Positions 54,895-63,469 of a stretch of DNA of 64,000 bases are shown here, piece after piece. Within the stretch, counting starts at the first letter, position 1, and each line of letters begins with the position of its first letter. The translations under genes were made by a program, and so were the position numbers. The notes under the pieces are model-generated. The model was not told the origin of the DNA, searched no databases, and saw only the letters and a program-made list of their open reading frames with translations. Source of the DNA: Methanomassiliicoccus sp. (GTDB taxonomy: Archaea; Thermoplasmatota; Thermoplasmata; Methanomassiliicoccales; Methanomassiliicoccaceae); the NCBI GenBank assembly GCA_033485155.1, contig JAWQJJ010000003.1:186001-250000 (forward strand), in the 5' to 3' direction.

Positions 54895-55818
54895 TCAGCC
54901 GCCCTCTGGATTCGCCTCCTTTATACTGCCATCGATATGCAGCGCCTTCAATGCGCTTCGGACCCCAAAAGCCCGGAACAGATAGAGGATGCCGATGAGA
55001 ATGACCATGATTGCCACGACGTCGATAATGAACGCTGTCACTTCCAGAGGCCATATCAAGAATAGGATGACCAATACGGCCGAAAGCAGGCCGATGGATA
55101 ACCTCTTAAGGAAACCATCTGGAGTGGCGATCTTACCCCTTGTCGTTCGTCTAAGGGAAACGAACGCGGTCGATATCGGCCATATAGCTACGAACATCAC
55201 CAGTAATAATGTCAGGAAGACTGGTGAAAGAAGGGCCAGGAGGCCGATCACTATGAACGCGATCCCCACGATGATATTTCTCTTGGCGATGGCGTTGAAA
55301 GGCTTGGTCCTATAGCCCAGATAAAACAGGAACAGGGCGAACCCTATGATGGCCGCCGGCAATCCGACGACGACGAAGAAAGCCATGGCCAGCCAGGAAT
55401 TGACCAGAACGAGCGCCCCTATGCCCAGGAAAAAGATACCTATCACGAGGAGCAGCTGCCAGGCAGACTTATGTTCCCGTAATAACTCCTCCACATCCAT
55501 TCGTCTGGTGTTCTTTGCATCCACCCAGAGGGACTCGAACGTCCCTGCCAGCATCAGGACGAGAGGGGCGTCGTCCACCAGGTGCATGATGGGATGGGAG
55601 GATGGGTCGTAGAGATCCAGGTGCACCCTCCATTCCAATTTGGTCTCATGACAGTGATATCTTCCATTGCGATACGATGCGATCGTCTGGGGACTGGGGA
55701 GGTTTACCTTGGAGATGATCCACTCCGGACCGAGCGGCTCGTCAACCTCCTCCTTGGGCACTATGACCTCCCAAACGCCCTGATGGAGGGGACCTAAGAG
55801 ATCTTCCAGTCTGACCAT
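54895..55818 (-). CDS. HdeD/DUF308 membrane protein with extra N-terminal domain
   Basis: 307 residues. The first 115 are soluble and beta-rich (KLEWRVHLDLYDPSSHPIMH), not a domain I can name. After that come six helices in two DUF308-like units (NIIVGIAFIVIGLLALLSPV, GLLSAVLVILFLIWPLEVTA) like HdeD, an acid-stress protein of enteric bacteria. It acts in the membrane; the role here is unknown. Confidence 0.75.
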   Translation of the reverse strand: MVRLEDLLGPLHQGVWEVIVPKEEVDEPLGPEWIISKVNLPSPQTIASYRNGRYHCHETKLEWRVHLDLYDPSSHPIMHLVDDAPLVLMLAGTFESLWVDAKNTRRMDVEELLREHKSAWQLLLVIGIFFLGIGALVLVNSWLAMAFFVVVGLPAAIIGFALFLFYLGYRTKPFNAIAKRNIIVGIAFIVIGLLALLSPVFLTLLLVMFVAIWPISTAFVSLRRTTRGKIATPDGFLKRLSIGLLSAVLVILFLIWPLEVTAFIIDVVAIMVILIGILYLFRAFGVRSALKALHIDGSIKEANPEGG

Positions 55819-56151
55819 GTGGGTCCATTATCATATGTTCGGTCCACCCATATAATTGGGATAGTTCCCTCTCACTGGAATCAGATGTCGGGGTGGCGAG
55901 ACCAACCCCGCTGGTGTGCCCCTACCTGCATTCCTGAACAACGGCCCTCCCGTTACAAGGAGGCCATGAGTGATTTCACATTAGTCTGTACGAGCACATA
56001 CCTAGGCCCGGGGACCATTGTTACCCGAATACGGCCGGTTGTGAAGCGCCGATACGCCTAACGGCCTCTCCCAACGCCACTGTTCGAGGGGATGTTGAGC
56101 CAAATATACGCGCGCTCTTCGAACTTCAGACCAGATGAATAATGGTCGCCA
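55819..56151. other. Intergenic region
   Basis: About 330 bp without a convincing gene. CATATGTTC and CATATAATTGGG near 55828-55860 give a TATA-like ATTATATGG for the - strand gene that starts at 55818. Confidence 0.4.
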
Positions 56152-56592
56152 TCATTCCTCGGTGGCGATGTGGCTATCTCCACTGGTGCGACACCTGTGT
56201 ATCAGGAAGTAGGAGGTCGACAGGGCGATGATCGCCGCCCCGATACCGATCAGGACATAACTGCTCACTGTATCGTAGTCGAAGACTATCAGCTCCCGAG
56301 CCACAGCGGTCAAGGCCACGAGGATGACGATCTCCACATGTATCTTCTGCTTCACGGCGTAGGCGTAAAGAGTGTCCAGCAGCTCGATGCAGACCACTAG
56401 CAGGAGGAAGTTACCAATGAGGTTGAGAACGGTCTGCTTGGTCGAATTGATCAGGTCCTGGTTGAAGGTTGCGGTGATGACATCCATTATGGTCACGAGC
56501 AGTATCAAGAAGATGACGAACCCGATCACGCAGATTGCCGTGTACATTATGAACTTCTTGTACTTCGGTAGCGCTGTGGCCAATTCAATCAT
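56152..56592 (-). CDS. psiE: PsiE-like membrane protein
   Basis: 146 residues with four helices. KIHVEIVILVALTAVARELIVFDY is replaced in bacteria by the similar PsiE H-VE-V-L-A-AR-LI block, so the family is clear; the phosphate-starvation role is known only in enteric bacteria. TTTATATATAAA at about 56613-56626 lies some 26 bases before the ATG at 56592, which supports a leaderless start there rather than the ATG at 56610. Confidence 0.82.
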   Translation of the reverse strand: MIELATALPKYKKFIMYTAICVIGFVIFLILLVTIMDVITATFNQDLINSTKQTVLNLIGNFLLLVVCIELLDTLYAYAVKQKIHVEIVILVALTAVARELIVFDYDTVSSYVLIGIGAAIIALSTSYFLIHRCRTSGDSHIATEE

Positions 56593-56607
56593 TAAATATG
56601 TTTTAAT

Positions 56608-56632
56608 CATTTATATATAAAAATATTGATTC
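56608..56632 (-). promoter_or_regulatory. TATA box of the PsiE-like gene
   Basis: TTTATATATAAA, a near-perfect archaeal TATA element, centred about 27 bases upstream of the ATG at 56592. Confidence 0.6.
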
Positions 56633-56818
56633 CATATTATCATCAATGCCGTTAATGCTTCCTAAAAAGAGAAGCAACATGTCAAGCTTTGGGCATTTTC
56701 TGTCTGGCCCCTGGTGCGTGTATCGGTCGTCGCTGTTCTGTAACATTCAAAGACGGCGATATGACCGAAGCGACCATGCCTACTGGTCCGAAAACGTCCT
56801 TCTTCCGAAATGCACATC

Positions 56819-57166
56819 TCAGGCATACGCGAGGATGGCATCATAACCGAAGACGGCGATGTCCGTGCTTCCGTACTTTTGCACCCGCTCGCTCATGGCC
56901 AGGAACGCATCGTTCGGAACGATTACCGTGACCGGGACTCCATCATCAGCGATCTCATTGTACTCGTCGATGGCCTCAGGCCGCATCCAGCTGATCGCTG
57001 ACTCAAGGAACTCGAAGCGATGTGCGGCACCGTCCTGACCAAGGACGGCGATGACGCCATACTCCGAGTCCCCCGCCCCCATGATCTCGAAGTCGACAAA
57101 ATAGTCGACGTCGGTTGCCTGAATGGCCTCCATCCTATGGGTGATCAGTTCTTCGAGGTCGATCAT
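56819..57166 (-). CDS. Small acidic hypothetical protein
   Basis: 115 residues from ATG 57166 (MIDLEELITHRMEAI). A TTATAG box lies about 26 bases upstream, so a leaderless start is likely; longer starts at 57187 and 57244 exist. The chain is acidic, alpha/beta, with a mid-part GVIAVLGQDGAAHRFEFLE. No family is recognised. Confidence 0.6.
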   Translation of the reverse strand: MIDLEELITHRMEAIQATDVDYFVDFEIMGAGDSEYGVIAVLGQDGAAHRFEFLESAISWMRPEAIDEYNEIADDGVPVTVIVPNDAFLAMSERVQKYGSTDIAVFGYDAILAYA

Positions 57167-57331
57167 GTGCCCGGGCTCAGACCTCATCCTATAACAACAT
57201 TGTCCGCCATGTTCCACCGGGGATTGGAGTAACGACTCCACCACTATGACATCAAGAGAAAAAGGGAGATGGCCACCGGCGATGGACTCGGGCGGTCCGG
57301 TGGCACCAGCTTGATCGTTCCGTTCTTCAGA

Positions 57332-57643
57332 TCACTTGAGGCCGAACATCTGCATGACTTCGTCAGGCCCGTAGACCACCTTCGTTTCGACGGTGTTGTA
57401 CGATAGCCATGCCATCATCTCCGGCTCCATGGAGAACGCCGCGAACGCGTCCATGTTGGGCGTTTCGTAGATGTTGTACACCATGTGCCCGGGATGGTCG
57501 TTCCACATTCCTGCCAGTTTCATTCCATGTTTCGCCAATAAATCATTGAAGTTCCTCAGCAGGTCCACGGTCGATGGTTTGGTCCGATCGTTGTAGGTCG
57601 GGCAGACCTCGGCGTTGTGCTTGCTTATCTGCATTATGTACAT
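57332..57643 (-). CDS. Small dimeric alpha/beta-barrel-like protein (DUF3303-like)
   Basis: 103 residues from ATG 57643, which has AGGAGGTG about nine bases upstream; a GTG at 57652 overlaps that site. Strand-helix pattern with MYIMQISKHNAEVC, then KLAGMWNDHPGHMVYNIYET and DAFAAFSMEPEMMAWL, as in ferredoxin-like small barrel proteins that bind small ligands. The function is unknown. Confidence 0.7.
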   Translation of the reverse strand: MYIMQISKHNAEVCPTYNDRTKPSTVDLLRNFNDLLAKHGMKLAGMWNDHPGHMVYNIYETPNMDAFAAFSMEPEMMAWLSYNTVETKVVYGPDEVMQMFGLK

Positions 57644-57949
57644 CTTCCGCACCTCCTACGATTTTCCCCAGAAAATCGGTTGATCGCTCATTTGGACTCG
57701 CTGATATTTTTACTATTCTATAGGCGGATAAATGTTCTCCGGTCGTTCTTGAGTTACATCCCGGCGCGAAGTGGCCAATTGGCATTTTCTGCATTCTTCT
57801 TTAAGTGATACCGTCCTTCGTCCTCATGACGACTGAGTCGAGCCGATTGGTGGGCCCCGCCTTTGCCGCACAGCGTTTCGATTACATAGAATCAAAATGC
57901 TCCGATTTAATTATAATAACGACGAAAGAATACCCCGGCGGGGAGGCAA
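57644..57949. promoter_or_regulatory. Divergent promoter region for the small barrel protein and the SPFH gene
   Basis: About 300 bp. For the + strand, GATTTAATTATAATAAC at 57904-57920 is a TATA box 30-45 bases before the SPFH ATG, followed by GGGGAGG. For the - strand, AATAGTAAAAATATC at about 57700-57717 is a candidate. Confidence 0.5.
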
Positions 57950-60019
57950 ATGGTCGATATCTCAGTATTGATCGTGGTCGCGGTAGTGCTAGTGCTAGCA
58001 ATCATCTTCGCCTACTCTGGACTATATCTTATCCAGGATGACCAGGTGGGGATCAAGAGGAAGAAGATGTTCGGGAAAGCCATGCCGCAAGGGCACATTA
58101 TCGCCCTTGACGGTGAGGTGGGCATCCAGGCCGACACCCTGATGCCGGGCCTGTATTGGAAGATGCCGCTCATCTGGGCTGTGGATCGGGTCGGGGTCGT
58201 CCGCATCGGCCCAGACTCGATCGGAGTGGTCAACGCCATCGACGGCAGACCGATGCAGAAGGGGCGGGTCCTGGGAGATGAAGTGGAAAGTAACAACTTC
58301 CAGGACGCGAAGATGTTCCTCCAGAATGGTGGCATCAAGGGGCCGCAGGTAGCGATCTTAAGGCCGGGCGTCTACCGTATCAACACGGCCGCTTTCAATA
58401 TCACAGTGAGCGGGGCCACCAGGATCGAGGAAGAGATGATCGGGATCGTCATCGCCGAGGATGGTCGGCCGCTCCCCTCAGGGTACCTGATCGCGCCAAA
58501 ACCCGCCGAGGAGCCTTCGGCCGAATTCGCTAGTTCAAGGCCGCACAAGCATTTCACCGATGGACAGGCGTTCGTGGACTCCGGTGGATACAGGGGAACG
58601 CAACAGGAATCATTGCAACCAGGGGCATACTACATCAATCCTCTGCATTTCACGGTGAAGCCTGTAAAGATCCAGGAGGTCCCCCCGGGATACGTCGCGG
58701 TCATCAGGTCGAACATCGGTATCGAGCTGGAATCGAAGAAAGGGGATCCCTGCGACAACACCGGATCAGACGATATCGGGACACCAGTGCATGAGGAGGC
58801 GGAGACCTTGCTCATCACGGACAAGAACGTCCGGGGGATATGGAAAGAGCCGGTCGCCCCTGGCAAGTATAATCTGAACCCGCTGGCGTTCACTCCATAC
58901 CTGGTGCCAACGAGCGCGATCACCATCGACTGGGCGAACGACGTGCCGACGAAGAGCAGCATAGGGGCCGCGAACGATAAGGCGGACGATTTCTTCAAGT
59001 TCAGTCAGTTGAAGGTCACCAGCTCCGACGCCTTCACCCTGGATGTGGATGTGAGAATGATCATCCGCATCAGGCCGGAGAACGCGCCTTTCGTCATCGC
59101 CAGGTTCGGTTCGGTCGAGAACCTGATCCAGCAGATAGTCCATCCGCTTATCGATTCGTCGTTCCGCAACAAGGCCGGCAACGAGAAGGCCATCGAGTTC
59201 ATCAAGAGCAGAACTCGGCTGCAGGAGGAGGCCTTGAATACGGCCAGGAAGGAGTTCGACAAATACCACGTCGAAGCCCAGAACCTGCTGGTGTCGTACA
59301 TTCTGGCTCCGCCTGAGCTGATGAAGACCCAGACCGATAAGGAAATCGCAGAGCAACAGCTGGCCCAGTTCCAGAAGCAGGCGGAGGCCCAGGAGATGAG
59401 GAAGGACGTCATTTCGAAGACTGCGCAGGCCGACAAGCAGGGCGAGGTTGTGGCGGCCAAGCTTTCGATCGAGATCGAACAGAGCAGGGCTGATGCCAGG
59501 AGGAAGAGCGCGGAAGGGGACAAGGCTGCCAACATGATCCTGGCCGAAGGAGAGAGCTATAAGGTCCAGAAAATGGCTGAGGGAGAGGCGGCCAGGATAA
59601 AGTTCATTGCCGAAGCGGATGCGGCCAAGACGCAGATGACGGCCAAGGCGGATGCGGCCAAAGTCAAGTTCCTGGGAGAGGCTGATGCCTCCAGGATCAG
59701 GAACGTCGGTGAGTCCGAAGCCTATTCTCAGAGGGCCATCGGAGAGGCCAAGGCAGACGCCTACAGGGCTCAGGTGGAAGCGATGGGCGGGGACAACATC
59801 GCCAGGCTGAAGATGATCGAGGCTATCGCAGAGGGTAACATCAAGATCATACCCGAAATACTGGTATCTAGTAATGGAACGGGCGGAAGCCTGAATGATA
59901 TCATGACCCTCTTCCTCACTCAGAAGGTGGCAGAGGAGGCAGGCCGGACCAAGACAGAGGTCCCCAAGAAGGTCAAGGAAGAGCCGAAGAAGGCCGAGGA
60001 GGGTGAGGATCGCTTCTAA
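57950..60019 (+). CDS. SPFH/flotillin-like membrane protein with repeated N-terminal modules
   Basis: 689 residues. One N-terminal helix (ISVLIVVAVVLVLAIIFAYS) anchors it. Residues about 30-330 contain four similar modules ending in a PGxYxIN-like turn (LMPGLYWKMP, LRPGVYRINT, LQPGAYYINP, VAPGKYNLNP). The SPFH (band 7) domain follows (about 340-450, with DAFTLDVDVRMIIRI), then a long Ala/Glu/Lys coiled coil (about 455-630) and a charged tail. SPFH proteins form rings or membrane domains and organise partners. GGGGAGG precedes the ATG. No NfeD-type partner is adjacent. Confidence 0.88.
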   Translation: MVDISVLIVVAVVLVLAIIFAYSGLYLIQDDQVGIKRKKMFGKAMPQGHIIALDGEVGIQADTLMPGLYWKMPLIWAVDRVGVVRIGPDSIGVVNAIDGRPMQKGRVLGDEVESNNFQDAKMFLQNGGIKGPQVAILRPGVYRINTAAFNITVSGATRIEEEMIGIVIAEDGRPLPSGYLIAPKPAEEPSAEFASSRPHKHFTDGQAFVDSGGYRGTQQESLQPGAYYINPLHFTVKPVKIQEVPPGYVAVIRSNIGIELESKKGDPCDNTGSDDIGTPVHEEAETLLITDKNVRGIWKEPVAPGKYNLNPLAFTPYLVPTSAITIDWANDVPTKSSIGAANDKADDFFKFSQLKVTSSDAFTLDVDVRMIIRIRPENAPFVIARFGSVENLIQQIVHPLIDSSFRNKAGNEKAIEFIKSRTRLQEEALNTARKEFDKYHVEAQNLLVSYILAPPELMKTQTDKEIAEQQLAQFQKQAEAQEMRKDVISKTAQADKQGEVVAAKLSIEIEQSRADARRKSAEGDKAANMILAEGESYKVQKMAEGEAARIKFIAEADAAKTQMTAKADAAKVKFLGEADASRIRNVGESEAYSQRAIGEAKADAYRAQVEAMGGDNIARLKMIEAIAEGNIKIIPEILVSSNGTGGSLNDIMTLFLTQKVAEEAGRTKTEVPKKVKEEPKKAEEGEDRF

Positions 60020-60060
60020 AACCCAATTTCTCCTTTTTCAATTTCGTAAGGGGTGTAAAG
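60020..60060 (+). terminator. T-rich transcript end after the SPFH gene
   Basis: AATTTCTCCTTTTTCAATTTC just after the stop fits the T-rich ends of archaeal transcripts; no strong hairpin. Confidence 0.4.
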
Positions 60061-60117
60061 GCCACGGGCTCGTCTAGATGCGGTGTAAAGGGGGGTGGTT
60101 CCCCCGTGTTCCTTCGG

Positions 60118-60366
60118 TCATTGCTTCCTCACGTCCGGTGGCGCCTTGGTCCCCTTCAGCTCTATTCCTGTCTCGGCGCGTATCCGCAGCCGCAGATCCT
60201 TCAATGCCAGCAACCGGCCCTGATGGGTGGCGATCATCTGGCGTATCGGCTCACTGTAGGAGTCTGGACGCTGGCACAGCTCTTCCATCTCCTTCCGGAC
60301 TTTATCTTCCGCTTCGCTCATCCACTGTGCCAGGTTGTCATAGGTAAGCTGTCTCATCCTCATCAT
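60118..60366 (-). CDS. Small helical hypothetical protein
   Basis: 82 residues, mostly helix with many charges (LTYDNLAQWMSEAEDKVRKE). A TATA-like ACTTATAGCC lies at about 60385-60394, some 24 bases before the ATG at 60366, which suits a leaderless start. No family is recognised; a coiled-coil or DNA-associated role is possible. Confidence 0.6.
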   Translation of the reverse strand: MMRMRQLTYDNLAQWMSEAEDKVRKEMEELCQRPDSYSEPIRQMIATHQGRLLALKDLRLRIRAETGIELKGTKAPPDVRKQ

Positions 60367-60604
60367 GTGATTGTTGATGATGTGGCTATAAGTATGCAGG
60401 GTCTGCCGGCGGCGTTGAGAGCATGTCCATGCATTGTGTTTGGATGCTGAGCCTCCCGATCAACAGGGGGTGTGATTTGATGGTCAAAGCGGTCGATCCG
60501 CTCATTGGAGACCAAGCTGTTGACCGGGAGACTTTTCGTAGACTGCCATCCAGAGTAATATAACTATTGTTAATTCGCATATATCGCCGCATTCCCGCCA
60601 TCCC

Positions 60605-62080
60605 TCACAGAGGAATGGTGAAGAAGAACGTCGTCCCCTTGCCTGGTTCGCTCTCGAACCATATTCTGCCGCCATGCCGTTCCACGATCTTCTTGCAGAT
60701 CGCCAAACCTATTCCCGTCCCAGGATACTCTTCCTTGGTGTGCAGGCGGGAGAACATCTTGAACATTTTCTCGGCGTACTTGGGATCGATTCCGATGCCG
60801 TTGTCCTGGACCGAGAAAACGTTTTCAGTCTCATGGAGGATAGCGGAGACCTCGACCCTTGGAGGTTTTCCGTCACGGAACTTAATGGCGTTGGAAATGA
60901 GGTTCGTGAGCACCTGCATCATTTGAGCCCGGTCTGCATGGATGGTGGGGAGGGGGCCGATCACCAACGTTGCCTTAGCCTCTGTGATCGAGACATGAAT
61001 CTCATCCGCCGCCTTCTGGGCCAATTCGCTCATGTCGACCTCGGATATTTCGATCGGCCTTGAGTCGACGCGGGAGTACTGCAGCAGGTCATCGATTAGT
61101 TGTTTCATCCTCACGGCACCGTCAACAGCGTAGCTCATGTACTCCTTGGCCTGAGCGTTCAGCTCGCTGCCGAACTTCTTGTCCAACAGGCCAAGGTACG
61201 AGGTTACCATCCTCAACGGCTCCTGGAGATCATGAGAGGCAAGATAGGCGAACTGTTGAAGCTCATCGTTGGAGCGCTTGAGGTTCTCCTCTGCCTTCTT
61301 CCTCTCAGTTATGTCTCGGATCGAGATCGTTTCGCTGATCGAACGATCGGCGTCGGTGAAGAGGCTGGAGGTGACCTCGCCGGGGAAGGTGCTACCATCT
61401 TTGCGCCGGAAGGTGAGCTCAGCGGCGATCTGGCCTCCTTGCATCCGTACCTTGAGTGCAGACTCCAGCATATGATCACGGACCAGTATCCCCTCTCTGC
61501 CCACCATCTTGAATTCGTCCTCGGCCATACCGAACATCCTTTGCGCGGCAGGATTGGCCATCAGGACATCTCCGCTCGGCTTAGTTAGGAGCACAGCATC
61601 GACGTTGTTCTCGAAGATCGAACGGAAGAGGATCTCATTTTCCTCAGCTCTTCTCTGAGCCCTCTTCTGCTCGGTGATCTCCACGCTCGTGAATAGGATC
61701 CGGTCCCCTTTCATGGGGACCACGGTCAGCAGGAAATGACGATCGGCGGTCTCCGAGCTTATCTCCCTGCTAACCGGCCGACCGGTCGTTCTTGCCTCCC
61801 GCGCCAGTTTGAGTTCTTGGGCAAGTAGACCGTCGCTGACGAGCTGACTGCCCCTCTTACACCTCGCCTCCTCGATCGAGCGAAGTCCCCAGGCCTTGAA
61901 CGCTGCAGGGTTGGCGTTGATGATCGTGCCATCCACGATCTCGCCTCCCTCATCGAATACAAGACTGTGAAGGACGACCGCCTCCTGGAGGTTTTCGAAA
62001 ATCCCTCGAAACTCGAGTTCGTTATCACTGAACCCCTCATCGACCCATGATCGCTGGGAGATCTCCTTTTCTGAACCCAT
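60605..62080 (-). CDS. PAS-domain sensor histidine kinase
   Basis: 491 residues from ATG 62080 (AGGTGG eight bases upstream). Two PAS domains (about 25-135 and 145-260), then HisKA with the phosphorylated His in YLASHDLQEPLR, and HATPase_c with NLISNAIKF (N box), VQDNGIGIDPKY (G1) and GTGIGLAICKKIVE (G2). No membrane helix is seen, so it probably senses a cytoplasmic signal. No receiver lies beside it; the response regulator at 27817-28569 is a candidate partner elsewhere in the window. Confidence 0.92.
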   Translation of the reverse strand: MGSEKEISQRSWVDEGFSDNELEFRGIFENLQEAVVLHSLVFDEGGEIVDGTIINANPAAFKAWGLRSIEEARCKRGSQLVSDGLLAQELKLAREARTTGRPVSREISSETADRHFLLTVVPMKGDRILFTSVEITEQKRAQRRAEENEILFRSIFENNVDAVLLTKPSGDVLMANPAAQRMFGMAEDEFKMVGREGILVRDHMLESALKVRMQGGQIAAELTFRRKDGSTFPGEVTSSLFTDADRSISETISIRDITERKKAEENLKRSNDELQQFAYLASHDLQEPLRMVTSYLGLLDKKFGSELNAQAKEYMSYAVDGAVRMKQLIDDLLQYSRVDSRPIEISEVDMSELAQKAADEIHVSITEAKATLVIGPLPTIHADRAQMMQVLTNLISNAIKFRDGKPPRVEVSAILHETENVFSVQDNGIGIDPKYAEKMFKMFSRLHTKEEYPGTGIGLAICKKIVERHGGRIWFESEPGKGTTFFFTIPL

Positions 62081-62332
62081 TCCGATGGCCACCTAGGTAT
62101 GGAGTCGTATCTGCAGATGGATAACGGTTAGCCACCTCAAATATGATCCGCTAGGAGCAAAAACACAGACATGACGGTAGCGCCATGTATTCGTGGGCCA
62201 GGCGACCACATGATTGGAAGTGATTGAAGATATGGGAAAGAGTTTGACCTTCCTGGTTCCTCCCAGGTCGGGACCGACGGGGCATTCCGATTCTGCATCA
62301 AGCAGGACCGGTTGTCCCTTGACCGGCAGCGC

Positions 62333-63469
62333 TTACTCGGCGGTCTGGTCCGCGAGGGCCCCACCGGTATATGGGTAGTTCGGGGTCCCCGTCAGCACCA
62401 TCGAGGTTATGGCCTGGCCCCCGGCGGACCAGATGGCCTTTTCCCCGAAGTCGTACCGGACCAGGGGATACACGCCGTTATCGGCGAGCTCTCCCCAATA
62501 TAGGGGTTTGCCCGCCGCATGGGCCCACTCCTCGGGCAGAGCAAAGTTAGCGGTATCGGAGTTCGAGCCGTAGTAGTGCCGGTGCAGGATCTCGAAGCCG
62601 CCATTGCCGGTGGAGAGGTTGAAGTCCTCCTGATTCATGCCGAACAGGTTCCCGAACCCGGCGACGCCCATGGTCCTCGGGTGAGTGGAGACGTTCTTGG
62701 TGGCGTCGGCCACGGCGTTCTCCCAGGCGTTGAACCTGACCTTGTCGCCGTGCCAGTAGTTGGCGTCCACGAGGTTGTGGTCAGGCTCGTTGTACATATC
62801 GTACATAGCTACCGAGTTCTCCTTCTCCAGCTCCACCATGTTCGCCTTGGCGAACTCCACGAAGTTGGCGAAGCCCTCGGACGAGGGGTCGAACACGGTG
62901 CCGGAGCCGTAGTAGGTGAAGGTCGGATACTCCTGCGATCCGGCGATCACGAAGGCCAGATACACACCGTGCGCCTCGGCGTAGTGGCACATGGTGTGGA
63001 GCAGTTCGTTGTACTGGTCGCGGTGATCCATCCATGCATCGTATGACAGCTGGGTTCCCCAGGCATCGCCCGGACCGATCCGGACGAGGTTCACACCGTA
63101 GTACTCCATCTGGGCGAAGTACTGGTTCCAGAACGTATCTGGAGAGTCGTTGGGAGCGACAGGCACGTGAGTGCCGGTGTCGGGAGAGTTGAACACTGAG
63201 GTCCATCCGGCAACATCGCGGTTGCCATTGATGTAGGCCTCGATCGCGAAAGCTAGGGCGGTGGTATCATCCACGCCGAAGAACTTTTCGTCGGTGATGT
63301 TGCCATCGATCGTGAAATTTTCGCCAGACACGCCGACCCGGCCGAGGCTAGGGTCGGTGGTCGCGGCCGCGGCGGCAGTCGTGGAGCCCTCTAAAAGCAG
63401 GACTCCAGGCACCAGCAAGGCCAGTGCAGCCATGGCTACCGCTATCTTAGGTATATGTCTCTTAACCAT
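62333..63469 (-). CDS. Secreted GH5-like glycoside hydrolase
   Basis: 378 residues from the ATG at 63469 (AAGGG six bases upstream, and MVK start like its paralogue). The signal peptide ends near TTAAAAA. The catalytic domain has MYNEPDH (acid/base Glu) and PLYWGELADNG (likely nucleophile Glu). The order of blocks is the same as in the partial gene at the left edge (FFGVxDTTALxxAI, NxVRIGxGDxWGT, SHPRTMGVAG, IITSMVLTGTPxYPYTG), but it stops soon after the catalytic domain with no PKD module. It probably cuts an external beta-linked polysaccharide. The substrate is unknown. Confidence 0.85.
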   Translation of the reverse strand: MVKRHIPKIAVAMAALALLVPGVLLLEGSTTAAAAATTDPSLGRVGVSGENFTIDGNITDEKFFGVDDTTALAFAIEAYINGNRDVAGWTSVFNSPDTGTHVPVAPNDSPDTFWNQYFAQMEYYGVNLVRIGPGDAWGTQLSYDAWMDHRDQYNELLHTMCHYAEAHGVYLAFVIAGSQEYPTFTYYGSGTVFDPSSEGFANFVEFAKANMVELEKENSVAMYDMYNEPDHNLVDANYWHGDKVRFNAWENAVADATKNVSTHPRTMGVAGFGNLFGMNQEDFNLSTGNGGFEILHRHYYGSNSDTANFALPEEWAHAAGKPLYWGELADNGVYPLVRYDFGEKAIWSAGGQAITSMVLTGTPNYPYTGGALADQTAE

